Below, piece after piece: positions 23,925-32,672 of a stretch of DNA of 64,000 nucleotides; position 1 is the first letter of the stretch; each line of letters opens with the position of its first letter. Source of the stretch: CAVPCY01 sp963770765 (GTDB taxonomy: Bacteria; Actinomycetota; Coriobacteriia; Anaerosomatales; PHET01); contig CAVYQS010000012.1 in the NCBI GenBank assembly GCA_963770765.1, positions 248,001-312,000 on the forward strand, read 5' to 3'. The position numbers and the translations under genes are program-made. A model generated the notes under the pieces. It was not told the DNA's origin, searched no databases, and was given only the letters and a program-made list of their open reading frames with translations.

Positions 23925-25595
23925 TCACACGACGACTCTGAGAATCTCCTCGATCGATGTCTGACCGAGCAGCACCTTCGCGAAACCGTCGTCGCGCAAC
24001 GAGAGCATGCCCTCCGACGCGGCCTTCGCAGCCAGCCGATCCGCCGACGCCCGCTCTACCGTCAAGCGCTCGAGCTCATCGGACATCGACAGGACCTCGT
24101 GTATGCCCATCCGCCCCTTGTAACCGATACCCCCGCACTTCTTGCACCCACGCGCGCGATAGAGCTTGGGCATGCGGGCCTCGCTGTAGGGGAATCCGAT
24201 ACGATCGAGAGCCGCGGGTTCCGGTGTGTACGACTCCTTGCAGTCGCCGCACAGGCGCCGAGCCAGCCGCTGGGCGACGACCAACGTCACGGCTGAAGCA
24301 GTCAGGAACGGCTCGATGCCCATCTCGGTGAGCCGGGTGATCGCCGACGGTGCATCGTTGGTATGCAGCGTCGAGAGCACCAGGTGTCCCGTGAGCGCGG
24401 CTTCGATGGCGATCGTTCCGGTCTCCCGGTCACGGATCTCGCCGATCATCACCTTGTCAGGGTCCTGGCGCAGGATCGAGCGCAGCGCAGCGGCGAAAGT
24501 CAGCCCCGCCTTCTCGTTGACGTGCACCTGGGACAAGCCCCCGAGACGGTACTCCACAGGGTCTTCGACCGTGATCAGGTTCGCCCGTGGATCGTTGGTC
24601 TCGTTGATCGCCGCATACAGGGTCGTGGACTTGCCGGAGCCGGTGGGGCCGGTGACCAGGATGGCCCCGTACGGCAGGGCCAGCGCTCCCAACAGCAACT
24701 GCATGTTCTGCTCGAGGAAGCCGAGATCCTTCAGCGACATCATGATGGAGTCTTTCCGAAGCAGACGCATGACGGCGAGCTCGCCATGGACCAGCGGTAG
24801 GGTGGCCACGCGAAAGTCGACCGACTTGCCGTCGAGCACGACCCCGAAGCGCCCGTCGAGGGGGATGCGCCTCTCGGCGATGTCCATGCCCGAGTTGATC
24901 TTGAGTCGGCTGATGAGCTGCCGGTGGAGGTTCTTGGGTGCCGTCAGGATCTCGCGGCACACCCCGTCGATCCGGTAGCGGACCCGCATCTCGTGTTCGT
25001 GTGGCTCGATGTAGATGTCGCCCGCGCCTTGCCGGATGGCATCGGTCACGATCTGGTTCATGAGCTTGGCGACGGTTGAGTCCTCTCCGACCTCTTCACC
25101 GTCAGCGTCGCCCTCGTCTCGCGACACTCCCTCGAGATCACCGAGCATGTCCTCGACGTTCGTCTGGCTCGTCGTGAAGCGGTCGATTGCTGCGAGGATG
25201 TCACTCTCCGTCGCCACCACGGCCCTGATGTCCAGACGCGTGACGATGCGCAGGTCGTCGATAGCGAAGATGTTCGCGGGGTCCGCCATCGCGACGATGA
25301 GTTCGCTGTTCTCGACCTTGACCGGAAGGACGACGTGCTTGCGCATCAGCTCCATCGGAACGAGCGTCGCGGCGTTGGGGTCGATGTCGTATGAGGCGAC
25401 GTCGACGAACGCGAGTCCCATCTGCTCCGCCACCACCTGGGCCACCTGGTTGCCGCTCACGTAGCCGAGGTCCTCGAGAACGCCCGGCAGCGTGCGGCCG
25501 GCGGCCTGATCCATCGCTTCGACGAGCTGCTCCTCTGTGATGAGGTCGGCTCTGAGCAGCATGCGCCCGAGTCGCTGCATCGATGCGACGGACAT
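23925..25595 (-). CDS. pilB: Type IV pilus extension-type ATPase (PilB/GspE), copy 2
   Basis: 556 residues from ATG at 25595 (GGGGAGG 5 bp upstream; its ATG overlaps the aroE stop as TGATG). The N-terminal MshEN-like domain is less canonical than copy 1: RLGRMLLRADLITEEQLVEAM has Asp where the c-di-GMP pattern has Gly. The ATPase core is complete: Walker A GPTGSGKSTTLY, VMIGEIRDRETG, His box LSTLHTNDAPSAITRL, and the zinc Cys set CGDC and CKKC. The zinc set marks it as PilB rather than PilT. Same length as copy 1, so probably an old duplication. It is coupled to aroE, not to the GTPase module, and may be the alternative motor or a retraction substitute. Confidence 0.9.
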   Translation of the reverse strand: MSVASMQRLGRMLLRADLITEEQLVEAMDQAAGRTLPGVLEDLGYVSGNQVAQVVAEQMGLAFVDVASYDIDPNAATLVPMELMRKHVVLPVKVENSELIVAMADPANIFAIDDLRIVTRLDIRAVVATESDILAAIDRFTTSQTNVEDMLGDLEGVSRDEGDADGEEVGEDSTVAKLMNQIVTDAIRQGAGDIYIEPHEHEMRVRYRIDGVCREILTAPKNLHRQLISRLKINSGMDIAERRIPLDGRFGVVLDGKSVDFRVATLPLVHGELAVMRLLRKDSIMMSLKDLGFLEQNMQLLLGALALPYGAILVTGPTGSGKSTTLYAAINETNDPRANLITVEDPVEYRLGGLSQVHVNEKAGLTFAAALRSILRQDPDKVMIGEIRDRETGTIAIEAALTGHLVLSTLHTNDAPSAITRLTEMGIEPFLTASAVTLVVAQRLARRLCGDCKESYTPEPAALDRIGFPYSEARMPKLYRARGCKKCGGIGYKGRMGIHEVLSMSDELERLTVERASADRLAAKAASEGMLSLRDDGFAKVLLGQTSIEEILRVVV

Positions 25596-26485
25596 CAGAA
25601 CCTCCCCGCTGCGCGAGCGGCGAGTTCGACCTCGGCTGCCGCGCGCATGACATCTCGAGGGGCGTGGCGTTGGGTGTTCGGGTCCCAGATGTCTATGGTG
25701 ATGGCGCCTTGGGCGACGAGCATCCCCAGCCCATCCAATGCGAGGGCCCCGGCTGCCAAAGACTCGCTCACGAGCGCGGTCGGCTGTGCCCGGCCATAGA
25801 CCATGTCGTAGACGACTTGACCCGGGCCGACGACGTGGGCGGGAATCGGGCTCGGGTCGCCGGCGGACATCCCCAGCGGAGTCGTATTGACGACCAAGGA
25901 CGCAGAGGCGATCGCGCCTGTGGCATCCTCGAACGCGCAGGCCTGGGCCTCGACCGCGCACAGGTGCGACGCCATGCGGTCGATGAGTGCTGCAGCGGAA
26001 GCGACGTTGCGGCTCACAAGGGTTATCTTTGCCGCTCTCGCGAGGATGAACGCGACGAACGCTGCGCCTGCGGCGCCTCCCGACCCGAGGATCACCACCT
26101 CGGTGCCCGCGACGTTGAGCCCGGCCTCGCGCTCGAGCGCCTCGAGCAGACCCCTGCCGTCGGTGTTGTACCCGACGATGGTGCCCTCCGAGATGTGGAT
26201 GGTGTTCACGGCACCCGCCATGCTCGCAGCGGCTGCCACCTGGTCACAAAGGTCCAAGACGGCCACCTTGTACGGCATGGTGACATTGAATCCCACGATG
26301 GAAAGCGAGGGCGCAGCCGCCACCAGGCGACGCAGACCCGCCTCGTCCTCCACCTGCAGCGGCACGTAGACCCAGTCGAGGCCCAGCTCCTCATAGGCGG
26401 CGTTATGCATCGCCGGCGAGAGCGTGTGGGCAAGTGGATTGCCGATCACCGCAGCGAGTCGTGTCGTGCCCTTGATCGTGATCAT
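25595..26485 (-). CDS. aroE: Shikimate dehydrogenase
   Basis: 296 residues. NADP-dependent reduction of 3-dehydroshikimate to shikimate. Substrate domain has AVIGNPLAHTLSPAMHNAAY with the Ser pair, FNVTMPYK with the catalytic Lys, and NTDGRGLLEAL. The Rossmann domain has ILGSGGAAGAAFVAF and VSRN for the NADP ribose-phosphate. It is the only shikimate gene here apart from the aroC-K-B-Q run, separated from it by the pilus genes. It overlaps pilB2 by 1 bp. Confidence 0.93.
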   Translation of the reverse strand: MITIKGTTRLAAVIGNPLAHTLSPAMHNAAYEELGLDWVYVPLQVEDEAGLRRLVAAAPSLSIVGFNVTMPYKVAVLDLCDQVAAAASMAGAVNTIHISEGTIVGYNTDGRGLLEALEREAGLNVAGTEVVILGSGGAAGAAFVAFILARAAKITLVSRNVASAAALIDRMASHLCAVEAQACAFEDATGAIASASLVVNTTPLGMSAGDPSPIPAHVVGPGQVVYDMVYGRAQPTALVSESLAAGALALDGLGMLVAQGAITIDIWDPNTQRHAPRDVMRAAAEVELAARAAGRF

Positions 26486-26519
26486 CAGGCGGCTCTCCTG
26501 GTCGTCCGACGTATCGAGT

Positions 26520-27008
26520 CTATGCCACCGGTTCGCGCCCAGCCAGCAACCGTCGCTCGAGCCTGCGCAGTACGAGCGTGTGCGGAAGGTCCGATTTCGA
26601 GATCGGCGTCACCAGGATCGTTGTCAGTCCCAGCAGCTTGCCCCCGGCGATGTCCGTGAACATCTGGTCACCGACGACGGCAGCTCGTTTGCGGGTCGAC
26701 CCCAACCGCTTCAGTGCTATCCAGAACGCGAACGGCAGAGGCTTCACGGCCTTTGCGACCAAGGCGAAACCGAGTTCCTTGGCCACGCCCGCAACGCGCT
26801 CATGCCAGTTGTTGGAGACAATGCACACTCGAAAGCCGTGATCATCGAGCAGGCTTGCCCATGCTCGTGCTGACTCGGTCACCGTCTCTGAGTTTCGAGG
26901 CAGCAACGTGTTGTCCAGATCCACGAGCAGCGTGTCGACCCCGCGTTCTCGCAGATCGGCGAGGTCGATGGAGGCGACCGACTCATAGTAGTAGTCAGGC
27001 GAGAGCAC
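26520..27008 (-). CDS. YqeG-family HAD phosphatase
   Basis: 162 residues, GTG start overlapping the upstream stop as TAGTG, with AGGA upstream. HAD motif I is LLVDLDNTLLP, motif II lies in CIVSNNW, Lys in AVKPLPF, and motif IV in VVGDQMFTDIAGG. These match the YqeG/GEP4-type HAD IIIA phosphatases, some of which act on phosphatidylglycerophosphate. Neighbours (aroE downstream, TPR-like protein upstream) are often linked to YqeG in Gram-positive genomes. The substrate is not determined. Confidence 0.85.
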   Translation of the reverse strand: MLSPDYYYESVASIDLADLRERGVDTLLVDLDNTLLPRNSETVTESARAWASLLDDHGFRVCIVSNNWHERVAGVAKELGFALVAKAVKPLPFAFWIALKRLGSTRKRAAVVGDQMFTDIAGGKLLGLTTILVTPISKSDLPHTLVLRRLERRLLAGREPVA

Positions 27009-27694
27009 TAGTGGTCCTGCTTTCCGTCACCATCGTGGTCATGATCACCGATCTCGGACCCGTGCGAACGCAGCTGCGCCAGTCGCGCCTCTATGGCAGG
27101 GACTGCCTGAGGGGCCTCCAACGCAACCAAGACGCCCCGCATCGTCGCCAGGCCCTCGTACTCGACCTCCTCGTTCGGCCAGACCGTGCCGGGGGCAAGA
27201 CCGTTGCTGACGCTCTGAAGCGCCTCGAGCCGGCTGCCCTCCGGATCATGTATGAGGAGGAGCTGTGCGAGGTTCGAGTGCATGATCCCGGAGTTCGGGT
27301 TGTTTGCGGTGCCCTCTCTCGCGATCTCGAGTCCCTGTTCCTCCCCCACCTTCCGAAAGATGATGTAGGAGGATACCTGATAGGCCTGTGTGAACTGCGG
27401 GTCGAGTGCGACGACGAGCCGCATCGTCGGCATCATGAAGTCCAGGTCCTTGAGCTGCCTGTCGTGGTAGTACTCGTGGAACTGCGGGTCCAGCCGGTTC
27501 CACAATGCTGCGGCTGCGAACGTCCTGATGCCGCTGAGGTAGGCGAAACCCGTCCGCCCGATCACGCGTCCCGTGTCTGCGACCCCTGCCGAGGGGGCGG
27601 TGGCGGCAGCAACCCACTGCCCTGCCAGCAGAATCGCTACCACGAACACCGCTGTGACGGCGACCCATCGGTTCACCGACGTGTCGGCCGCCAT
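27008..27694 (-). CDS. Membrane-anchored TPR-like protein of unknown function
   Basis: 228 residues from ATG at 27694, which overlaps the permease stop. An N-terminal helix (WVAVTAVFVVAILLAGQWVAAATA) could be a signal anchor. Then helical TPR-like sequence: ALWNRLDPQFHEYYHDRQLKDLDFMMPTM, VALDPQFTQAYQVSSYIIF and GLEIAREGTANNPNSGIMHSNLAQLLL. The C-terminus is a short His/Asp tail (DHDHDGDGKQDH) that may bind metal. It follows the ABC permease with a 1-bp overlap, so it is probably an accessory part of that exporter. No specific family recognised. Confidence 0.6.
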   Translation of the reverse strand: MAADTSVNRWVAVTAVFVVAILLAGQWVAAATAPSAGVADTGRVIGRTGFAYLSGIRTFAAAALWNRLDPQFHEYYHDRQLKDLDFMMPTMRLVVALDPQFTQAYQVSSYIIFRKVGEEQGLEIAREGTANNPNSGIMHSNLAQLLLIHDPEGSRLEALQSVSNGLAPGTVWPNEEVEYEGLATMRGVLVALEAPQAVPAIEARLAQLRSHGSEIGDHDHDGDGKQDH

Positions 27695-28431
27695 CACAGA
27701 TCCCGCCTCATGAACGCCACAGACCCCGCACCGAGCAGCAGAACGGACCATGCCGCGAAGACGAGCAGCATCGAAAGGGCGTACGCCAGGCCGTAACCGT
27801 CTCCATGCGCGACGGGGTTGATCACGTTGAAGACATCGAGAGAAGGTACGTACCATGGCGCCGCTGCGTCACTGCTCCCACTGGTGAAGAGCGAACCCAC
27901 CGAGTGACCGACGAACGTGAACGCGAGCGATGCGGCGATGGTGGTGACCACACCGACCCGTGTCGAGACCATCACCGCGAACGCCATGAGCACGCCCATC
28001 TCGAGCCAGATCGCGAGCCCGGCCTGAAGCACCTGGGGCATCGCCTCTCGATACACGAAAGCACCTACCGCGATGACCGTGAGTGAGAACACGAACACCG
28101 AGACTCCCACGACCACACACATACCGAGCCATGTACCTACGATGTAATGCCACCGGCGCACATCCCGCGCGAGCACGTTGAACACCGTTCGTCGCTCGAC
28201 TTCGATCGGAACCCTCGTGGCAGACAATGCCAGGGCGACGACGAACGCCGCCACGAACATGAGCGCGATCGAGACCTCCCGGAACACCGAGCCCACCACG
28301 CCCACGCCGTAGCTGGGCAACGAGGGAATGACCAGCGCCATCAAGCCGGCGAACAAGATCACGACCCAGACGACCTTGCGCCGAATCGCGTCGAGCACGA
28401 CCGACGAAGCGATTGTCAGCAGAGGCCTCAT
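27694..28431 (-). CDS. ABC-2 type transporter permease
   Basis: 245 residues with about six membrane helices (for example VVWVVILFAGLMALVIPSL, ALMFVAAFVVALALSATR, MCVVVGVSVFVFSLTVIAVGAFVY, MLLVFAAWSVLLLGAGSVAFM). The arrangement RPLLTIASSVVLDAIRRKVVWV is typical of ABC-2 permeases that begin in the cytoplasm. It partners with the ATPase encoded immediately upstream (4-bp ATGA overlap). Substrate unknown. Confidence 0.82.
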   Translation of the reverse strand: MRPLLTIASSVVLDAIRRKVVWVVILFAGLMALVIPSLPSYGVGVVGSVFREVSIALMFVAAFVVALALSATRVPIEVERRTVFNVLARDVRRWHYIVGTWLGMCVVVGVSVFVFSLTVIAVGAFVYREAMPQVLQAGLAIWLEMGVLMAFAVMVSTRVGVVTTIAASLAFTFVGHSVGSLFTSGSSDAAAPWYVPSLDVFNVINPVAHGDGYGLAYALSMLLVFAAWSVLLLGAGSVAFMRRDL

Positions 28432-29390
28432 GGGCGCCCACCCGCTTCAGTACCCGCGTCGAGCAACCGCGCGAAGTAGTCCTCAAGGCTGTCGCGCTTG
28501 GGCGCAAGCGAATCGAGCCTCCAGCCCGCATCGTCGATCGCCTCGACCACCCGCCGGACATCGCCCTCTCCGACGCTCAAGGTCCACGATCCATCCAGCT
28601 GCATCATGTCAGTCGCAATCTGCCTGATCTGTGCGGGAAGCTCGCCTTCGCCGCGCAGCTTGACGTTCACCTGGCCGCGGACGTTGAGCAGGTCGTCGAT
28701 GTGGCCGAGCGCCGCGACTCGTCCTCTGTTGAGGATGGTCACCTCGTCACAGACGGCCTCGACCTCTGAGAGTTGGTGAGACGACAACAGGATCGTGGTC
28801 CCCCGTTCTCGCAGGCCCAGCATCAGGTTCCGCACGTCTCTTTGCCCCACCGGATCGAGTCCGGACGCCGGCTCATCGAGGACCACGACCCTGGGCTGGC
28901 CGAGAAGTGCCTGCGCCAATCCGAGGCGTTGGAGCATGCCGCGCGAGAAGCGCGAGAGCAGGTCTCTCGAACGGCCCTCAAGCCCGACACTCTCGAGCAA
29001 AGCGGGCGTCTGATCGGCGATCTGGGCGCGTGGCATCCCGGCGAGCCGTCCGTACAGCCTCATCGCCTCACCGGCGGTGAGCTGTGTCGGAAAATAGGGT
29101 TGCTCGGGAAGGAAGCCGAGAGCAGCGCGAGCGCCTGGCCGGTTCGCCGGCGTTCCGAGGATCTCGAACCTGCCCGCGCTGGGACTCACGAGTCCCAGCA
29201 GCATCTTCAGGGTGGTCGTCTTACCTGCTCCGTTGGGACCGAGAAGGCCGTGTATCGCGCCGACGGACACGGACAGCGAGACATCCGAGACCGCCTCGGG
29301 GCGGCCAACCGCGGTGTTTCCGTACGCCTTGCGCGCATGCTCTATCAGCAGGGCCGGCGATCCGGAGGACCGCGCGGATTCGTCGCTCAT
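28428..29390 (-). CDS. ABC transporter ATP-binding protein
   Basis: 320 residues. Walker A GPNGAGKTTTLK, Q-loop FLPEQPYFP, signature in SRFSRGMLQRLGLAQALL, Walker B VVVLDEPASGLDP, and H-loop LSSHQLSEVE. This is the ABC-2 exporter ATPase layout, with a C-terminal domain (VKLRGEGELPAQIRQI...) as in drug and gliding-type exporters. It lies right after the mltG remnant and overlaps its stop by 4 bp. ABC ATPase, permease and TPR-like gene form an apparent insertion into the otherwise conserved ruvX-mltG-aroE order. Confidence 0.9.
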   Translation of the reverse strand: MSDESARSSGSPALLIEHARKAYGNTAVGRPEAVSDVSLSVSVGAIHGLLGPNGAGKTTTLKMLLGLVSPSAGRFEILGTPANRPGARAALGFLPEQPYFPTQLTAGEAMRLYGRLAGMPRAQIADQTPALLESVGLEGRSRDLLSRFSRGMLQRLGLAQALLGQPRVVVLDEPASGLDPVGQRDVRNLMLGLRERGTTILLSSHQLSEVEAVCDEVTILNRGRVAALGHIDDLLNVRGQVNVKLRGEGELPAQIRQIATDMMQLDGSWTLSVGEGDVRRVVEAIDDAGWRLDSLAPKRDSLEDYFARLLDAGTEAGGRP

Positions 29391-29611
29391 CTACCGAAGA
29401 CCTCCTTGGACTCCTTCGTGGCATTGAGGAAATCGGCCGTGTTCGCGGCGTATGTCTGACTTCCATCCTCGCCTGTCAGCACGTAGTAGATGCAATCGGT
29501 ATCGGCAGGCGGGCCCGCCGTCTTCAGCGATACGGTCTCCGGGTTCGAGATCGGACCGGGTGGCCGCGCCCCTCGCGAGCGCATGTCTCGGTGGTGCTGC
29601 ATCCGCTGCAC
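29387..29611 (-). pseudogene. mltG: Remnant of mltG (C-terminal end of endolytic transglycosylase)
   Basis: 74 codons, GTG start overlapping the ruvX stop. From about residue 12 it reads RSRGARPPGPISNPETVSLK then DCIYYVLTGEDGSQTYAA and TKESKEVFGR, which is the tail of MltG/YceG (normally GLPPGPICNPG...YLYYV...G.H.F...). The membrane anchor, LysM-like part and the catalytic Glu domain, about 280 residues, are missing. The deletion joins directly to ruvX. In many bacteria the order is alaS, ruvX, mltG, aroE; here an ABC exporter and two other genes occupy the rest. A short peptide may still be translated, but no transglycosylase activity is possible. Confidence 0.8.
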
Positions 29612-30039
29612 TACCCCTGTCGCGGTCTGGAGGCCCTCTCATCGATGTAGGTCTGGAGGAACAGGGAGGCGGCGATCATGTCCACCGAACCGCGCATCGC
29701 CCTCTCGGTCTCGCCCGACTCTCGCATGCGCCTCTTGGCCTCAGCCGAGGAGAGCCGTTCGTCTGCGAAGTCGATGGGCACGTCGAGGTGGCTTGTCATG
29801 CGCTGAGCCAAGGCGAGTACGCGACGGGCCTGGGGGCCCCGTTCGCCCTCGAGCGTGAGCGGCAATCCCACGACCACGAGTCCGACCTCGTACTCCGCAA
29901 CGATCCGGGCGAGTTCGACGCCGTCCCGCTGCGCCGCCGTCGAATCGATCACCGCCAGCGGCGTCGCCACCCGCCCGGCCGGATCCGAGATCGCCACGCC
30001 GACGCGCTTCTCGCCGATGTCCAGAGCCAGCACCCTCAC
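29611..30039 (-). CDS. ruvX: YqgF/RuvX family RNase H-like nuclease
   Basis: 142 residues. Starts MRVLALDIGEKRVGVAISD with the first catalytic Asp; then VVGLPLTLEGERG, DFADERLSSAEAKRRM and DMIAASLFLQTY, with the other acidic residues. YqgF proteins process the 5' end of 16S pre-rRNA and can act on Holliday junctions. Located 8 bp after alaS, the usual position. Confidence 0.92.
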   Translation of the reverse strand: MRVLALDIGEKRVGVAISDPAGRVATPLAVIDSTAAQRDGVELARIVAEYEVGLVVVGLPLTLEGERGPQARRVLALAQRMTSHLDVPIDFADERLSSAEAKRRMRESGETERAMRGSVDMIAASLFLQTYIDERASRPRQG

Positions 30040-30047
30040 GTCAGGGC

Positions 30048-32672
30048 CTACTCGATACCAAGAAGACCCCGCGCCGTCCCGAGGGCCTCATCGATGCGGG
30101 TGGCGTCTTCTCCGCCACCCTGAGCCATCGCTGGCTTCCCACCGCCGCGCCCCGCGAGCACCGGAGCGATCCCCCGCACGATCGCACCAGCGTCGAACCC
30201 GGCCGCGACAGCGGTATCGGAGCCCGCAGCGATGAAGATCGGCTTGCCCGTTTCCACGTCGGTCGCCACGAGGACGACCGCGTCCGCTCCACGCGCACGC
30301 AGAATGTCCCAGACACCTCTCAGTCCCGACGCGCGCAGGTTCGGTGCTGTGTCCACAAGCACCTTGTAACCTGCGACCTCGACGAGATGGTCGACGAGGG
30401 CGGCGATCTCGTTACCCGAGACGGCCTCCTTGACCCTGTCGGCCGAGCCTTCGAGTTCCTTGACTCGCCTGACCAGCATCGCGGACCTCTCGGCGACGTC
30501 CCTGGGTGGCACGCGCATCACGTCGGCAGCCTGCGACAGCTCGGTCTCCTCGGCCCTGATCAGCTCGTACGCTCCGTAGCTGGTGACGGCCTCGATGCGC
30601 CGCAGGTTCGCACCGACGGAGCTCTCCGAGACGATCTTGAGCAGGCCGATCTCGGTGGTCGCCGCGATGTGCGTCCCACCACACAGCTCTTTCGAGAAGT
30701 TGCCGACCTCGAGCACGCGTACGAAGTCCCCGTACTTCTCACCGAACAGAGCGGTCACGCCCGACTCGCGGGCCGTCGCGATCGAGGTCTCGTAAGCGCG
30801 CACCGGATGATTCTCGAAGATCTTGGCGTTGACCATCCGCTCGACCTTGTCGATCTGATCGCGAGTCATCGCCTCGAAGTTGGTGAAGTCGAAACGCAGC
30901 CGCTCCGGCGAGACGCTCGATCCCGCCTGGGTGGCGTGCTCCCCCAGCACCAGCCGAAGCGCCCAGTGAAGCAGGTGGGTCGCCGTGTGGTTGCGGCGGA
31001 TGCGCTCGCGCCGGTTCACGTCGATAGCGGCGCGAACCTCGTCACCCACACGAAGCTCGCCCGCTTCAACGACCGCGCTGTGGACGTACAGGCCGGGCTC
31101 GGGTATGCGGGTGTCGGTCACCCGCAGCCGGGCTCCGTTCGATGACTCCATGACTCCGGTGTCACCGACCTGGCCGCCCTGCTCGCCATAGAAGGGGGTG
31201 CTGTCGAGCACGACCTCCACCGCGACTCCCTCGGTGGCGACGTCGGCGCGCGCGCCGCCGATCACAAGGCCGATCACGACGCTGTCCGAGACATCCGACT
31301 CGTAGCCGACGAACTCCGTGGCCCCGAATGCCTGCGCGATATCGGAGAGCGCCCCGCCGTACGCCTTCCACGAGTCGTCTTTGACATGCGAGCGCGCGCG
31401 CGTTCGCTGCGCCTCCATCTCGGTGTGGAACGAGCTCTCATCTACCGAGAAGCCCTTCTCGGCGGCTATCTCGGCGGTCAGCTCGAAGGGAAAGCCGTAC
31501 GTGTCGTGCAGGGCGAACGCGACGCGGCCGTCGAGGGTGCCCGTAGCCTGTAGCCCGGCGAGCTCGGTCTCGAGGAAGCTCATCCCCGTCTTGAGGGTCA
31601 CGCCGAAGCGCTCCTCTTCGCTCGAGACGATACGGCCGATGAGATCGCTGTGCTCGACGATCTCAGGATAGGCCTGACCCATGTTCTCGATCACGAAGTC
31701 GACGAGCCGGTTCAGGAACGGGTCTTCGACGCCGAGCAGCCGCCCGTGCCTCACGGCGCGGCGCAGCAGCCGTCTGAGCACGTAGCCGCGACCTTCGTTG
31801 GAGGGCAGGATTCCGTCGGCGATCATGAACGTCACCGCGCGGGCGTGATCGGCGATGATCCGCAATGAAGTGTCGTTGCGGCCGCCGTGCCCGTACGAGA
31901 CACCGGTGATTCCCTCGGCCAGAGCCATGAGTCCGCGCAGGATGTCGGTCTCGAAGTTGGACTGCACGCCTTGAAGGATCGCGGCGATGCGCTCAAGACC
32001 CATGCCCGTGTCGATGTTCTGCTTCGGGAGCGGGAGCAGCTCGCCGTCGGCCTGACGGTCGTATTGCATGAACACGAGGTTCCAGTACTCGAGGTACCGG
32101 TCGCAGTCGCATCCCGGGGCGCAGTCGGCCGAACCGCAGCCGAGTTCGGGGCCCTGATCGTAGTAGAGCTCCGAGCACGGTCCGCACGGGCCGGTCGGAC
32201 CCGCACTCCAGAAGTTGTCCTTGGCCCCCATACGCACGATCCGCTCGGCAGGCACGCCGGACTCCTCGAGCCAGAGCGCTTCGGCCTCATCGTCGTCCTC
32301 GTAGATGGAGGCCCAGATCCTGTCGGTGTCGAGACCGAGAACATCGGCGGAGTACTCCCAGGACCAGCGGATGGCTTCACGTTTGAAGTAATCGCCGAAA
32401 CTGAAGTTGCCCAGCATCTCGAAGAAACTGTGATGGCGACCCGTGGTGCCGATGATGTCGATGTCGGTGGTGCGAACGCACTTCTGCACGGTGGTGGCAC
32501 GAGTGAAGCCCAAGTCCTGGACGCCGAGGAACACCGGCTTGAACTGGACCATTCCCGCCGTGGTCAAGAGCAGCGAAGGATCGTCCGGGATGAGCGAAGA
32601 GCTGGGCCAGCGGCGAGACCCCTTGCTCTCGAAGAATGAGAGGAAGCTCTCACGGATCTCTGCGGAATTCAC
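30048..32672 (-). CDS. alaS: Alanyl-tRNA synthetase
   Basis: 874 residues, GTG start directly after the preceding stop. Class II core: SKGSRRWPSSSLIPDDPSLLLTTAGM, HHSFFEMLGNFSFGDYFK, and a Cys cluster (CGSADCAPGCDCDR), a zinc knuckle insertion in the catalytic region. The editing domain has the HxxxH pair in RNHTATHLLHW and the Cys/His in ELCGGTHI. C-terminal C-Ala with the DHHA1 Gly-rich motif GRGGGKPAMAQGGG. All sites intact. Precedes ruvX by 8 bp. Confidence 0.96.
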   Translation of the reverse strand: MNSAEIRESFLSFFESKGSRRWPSSSLIPDDPSLLLTTAGMVQFKPVFLGVQDLGFTRATTVQKCVRTTDIDIIGTTGRHHSFFEMLGNFSFGDYFKREAIRWSWEYSADVLGLDTDRIWASIYEDDDEAEALWLEESGVPAERIVRMGAKDNFWSAGPTGPCGPCSELYYDQGPELGCGSADCAPGCDCDRYLEYWNLVFMQYDRQADGELLPLPKQNIDTGMGLERIAAILQGVQSNFETDILRGLMALAEGITGVSYGHGGRNDTSLRIIADHARAVTFMIADGILPSNEGRGYVLRRLLRRAVRHGRLLGVEDPFLNRLVDFVIENMGQAYPEIVEHSDLIGRIVSSEEERFGVTLKTGMSFLETELAGLQATGTLDGRVAFALHDTYGFPFELTAEIAAEKGFSVDESSFHTEMEAQRTRARSHVKDDSWKAYGGALSDIAQAFGATEFVGYESDVSDSVVIGLVIGGARADVATEGVAVEVVLDSTPFYGEQGGQVGDTGVMESSNGARLRVTDTRIPEPGLYVHSAVVEAGELRVGDEVRAAIDVNRRERIRRNHTATHLLHWALRLVLGEHATQAGSSVSPERLRFDFTNFEAMTRDQIDKVERMVNAKIFENHPVRAYETSIATARESGVTALFGEKYGDFVRVLEVGNFSKELCGGTHIAATTEIGLLKIVSESSVGANLRRIEAVTSYGAYELIRAEETELSQAADVMRVPPRDVAERSAMLVRRVKELEGSADRVKEAVSGNEIAALVDHLVEVAGYKVLVDTAPNLRASGLRGVWDILRARGADAVVLVATDVETGKPIFIAAGSDTAVAAGFDAGAIVRGIAPVLAGRGGGKPAMAQGGGEDATRIDEALGTARGLLGIE

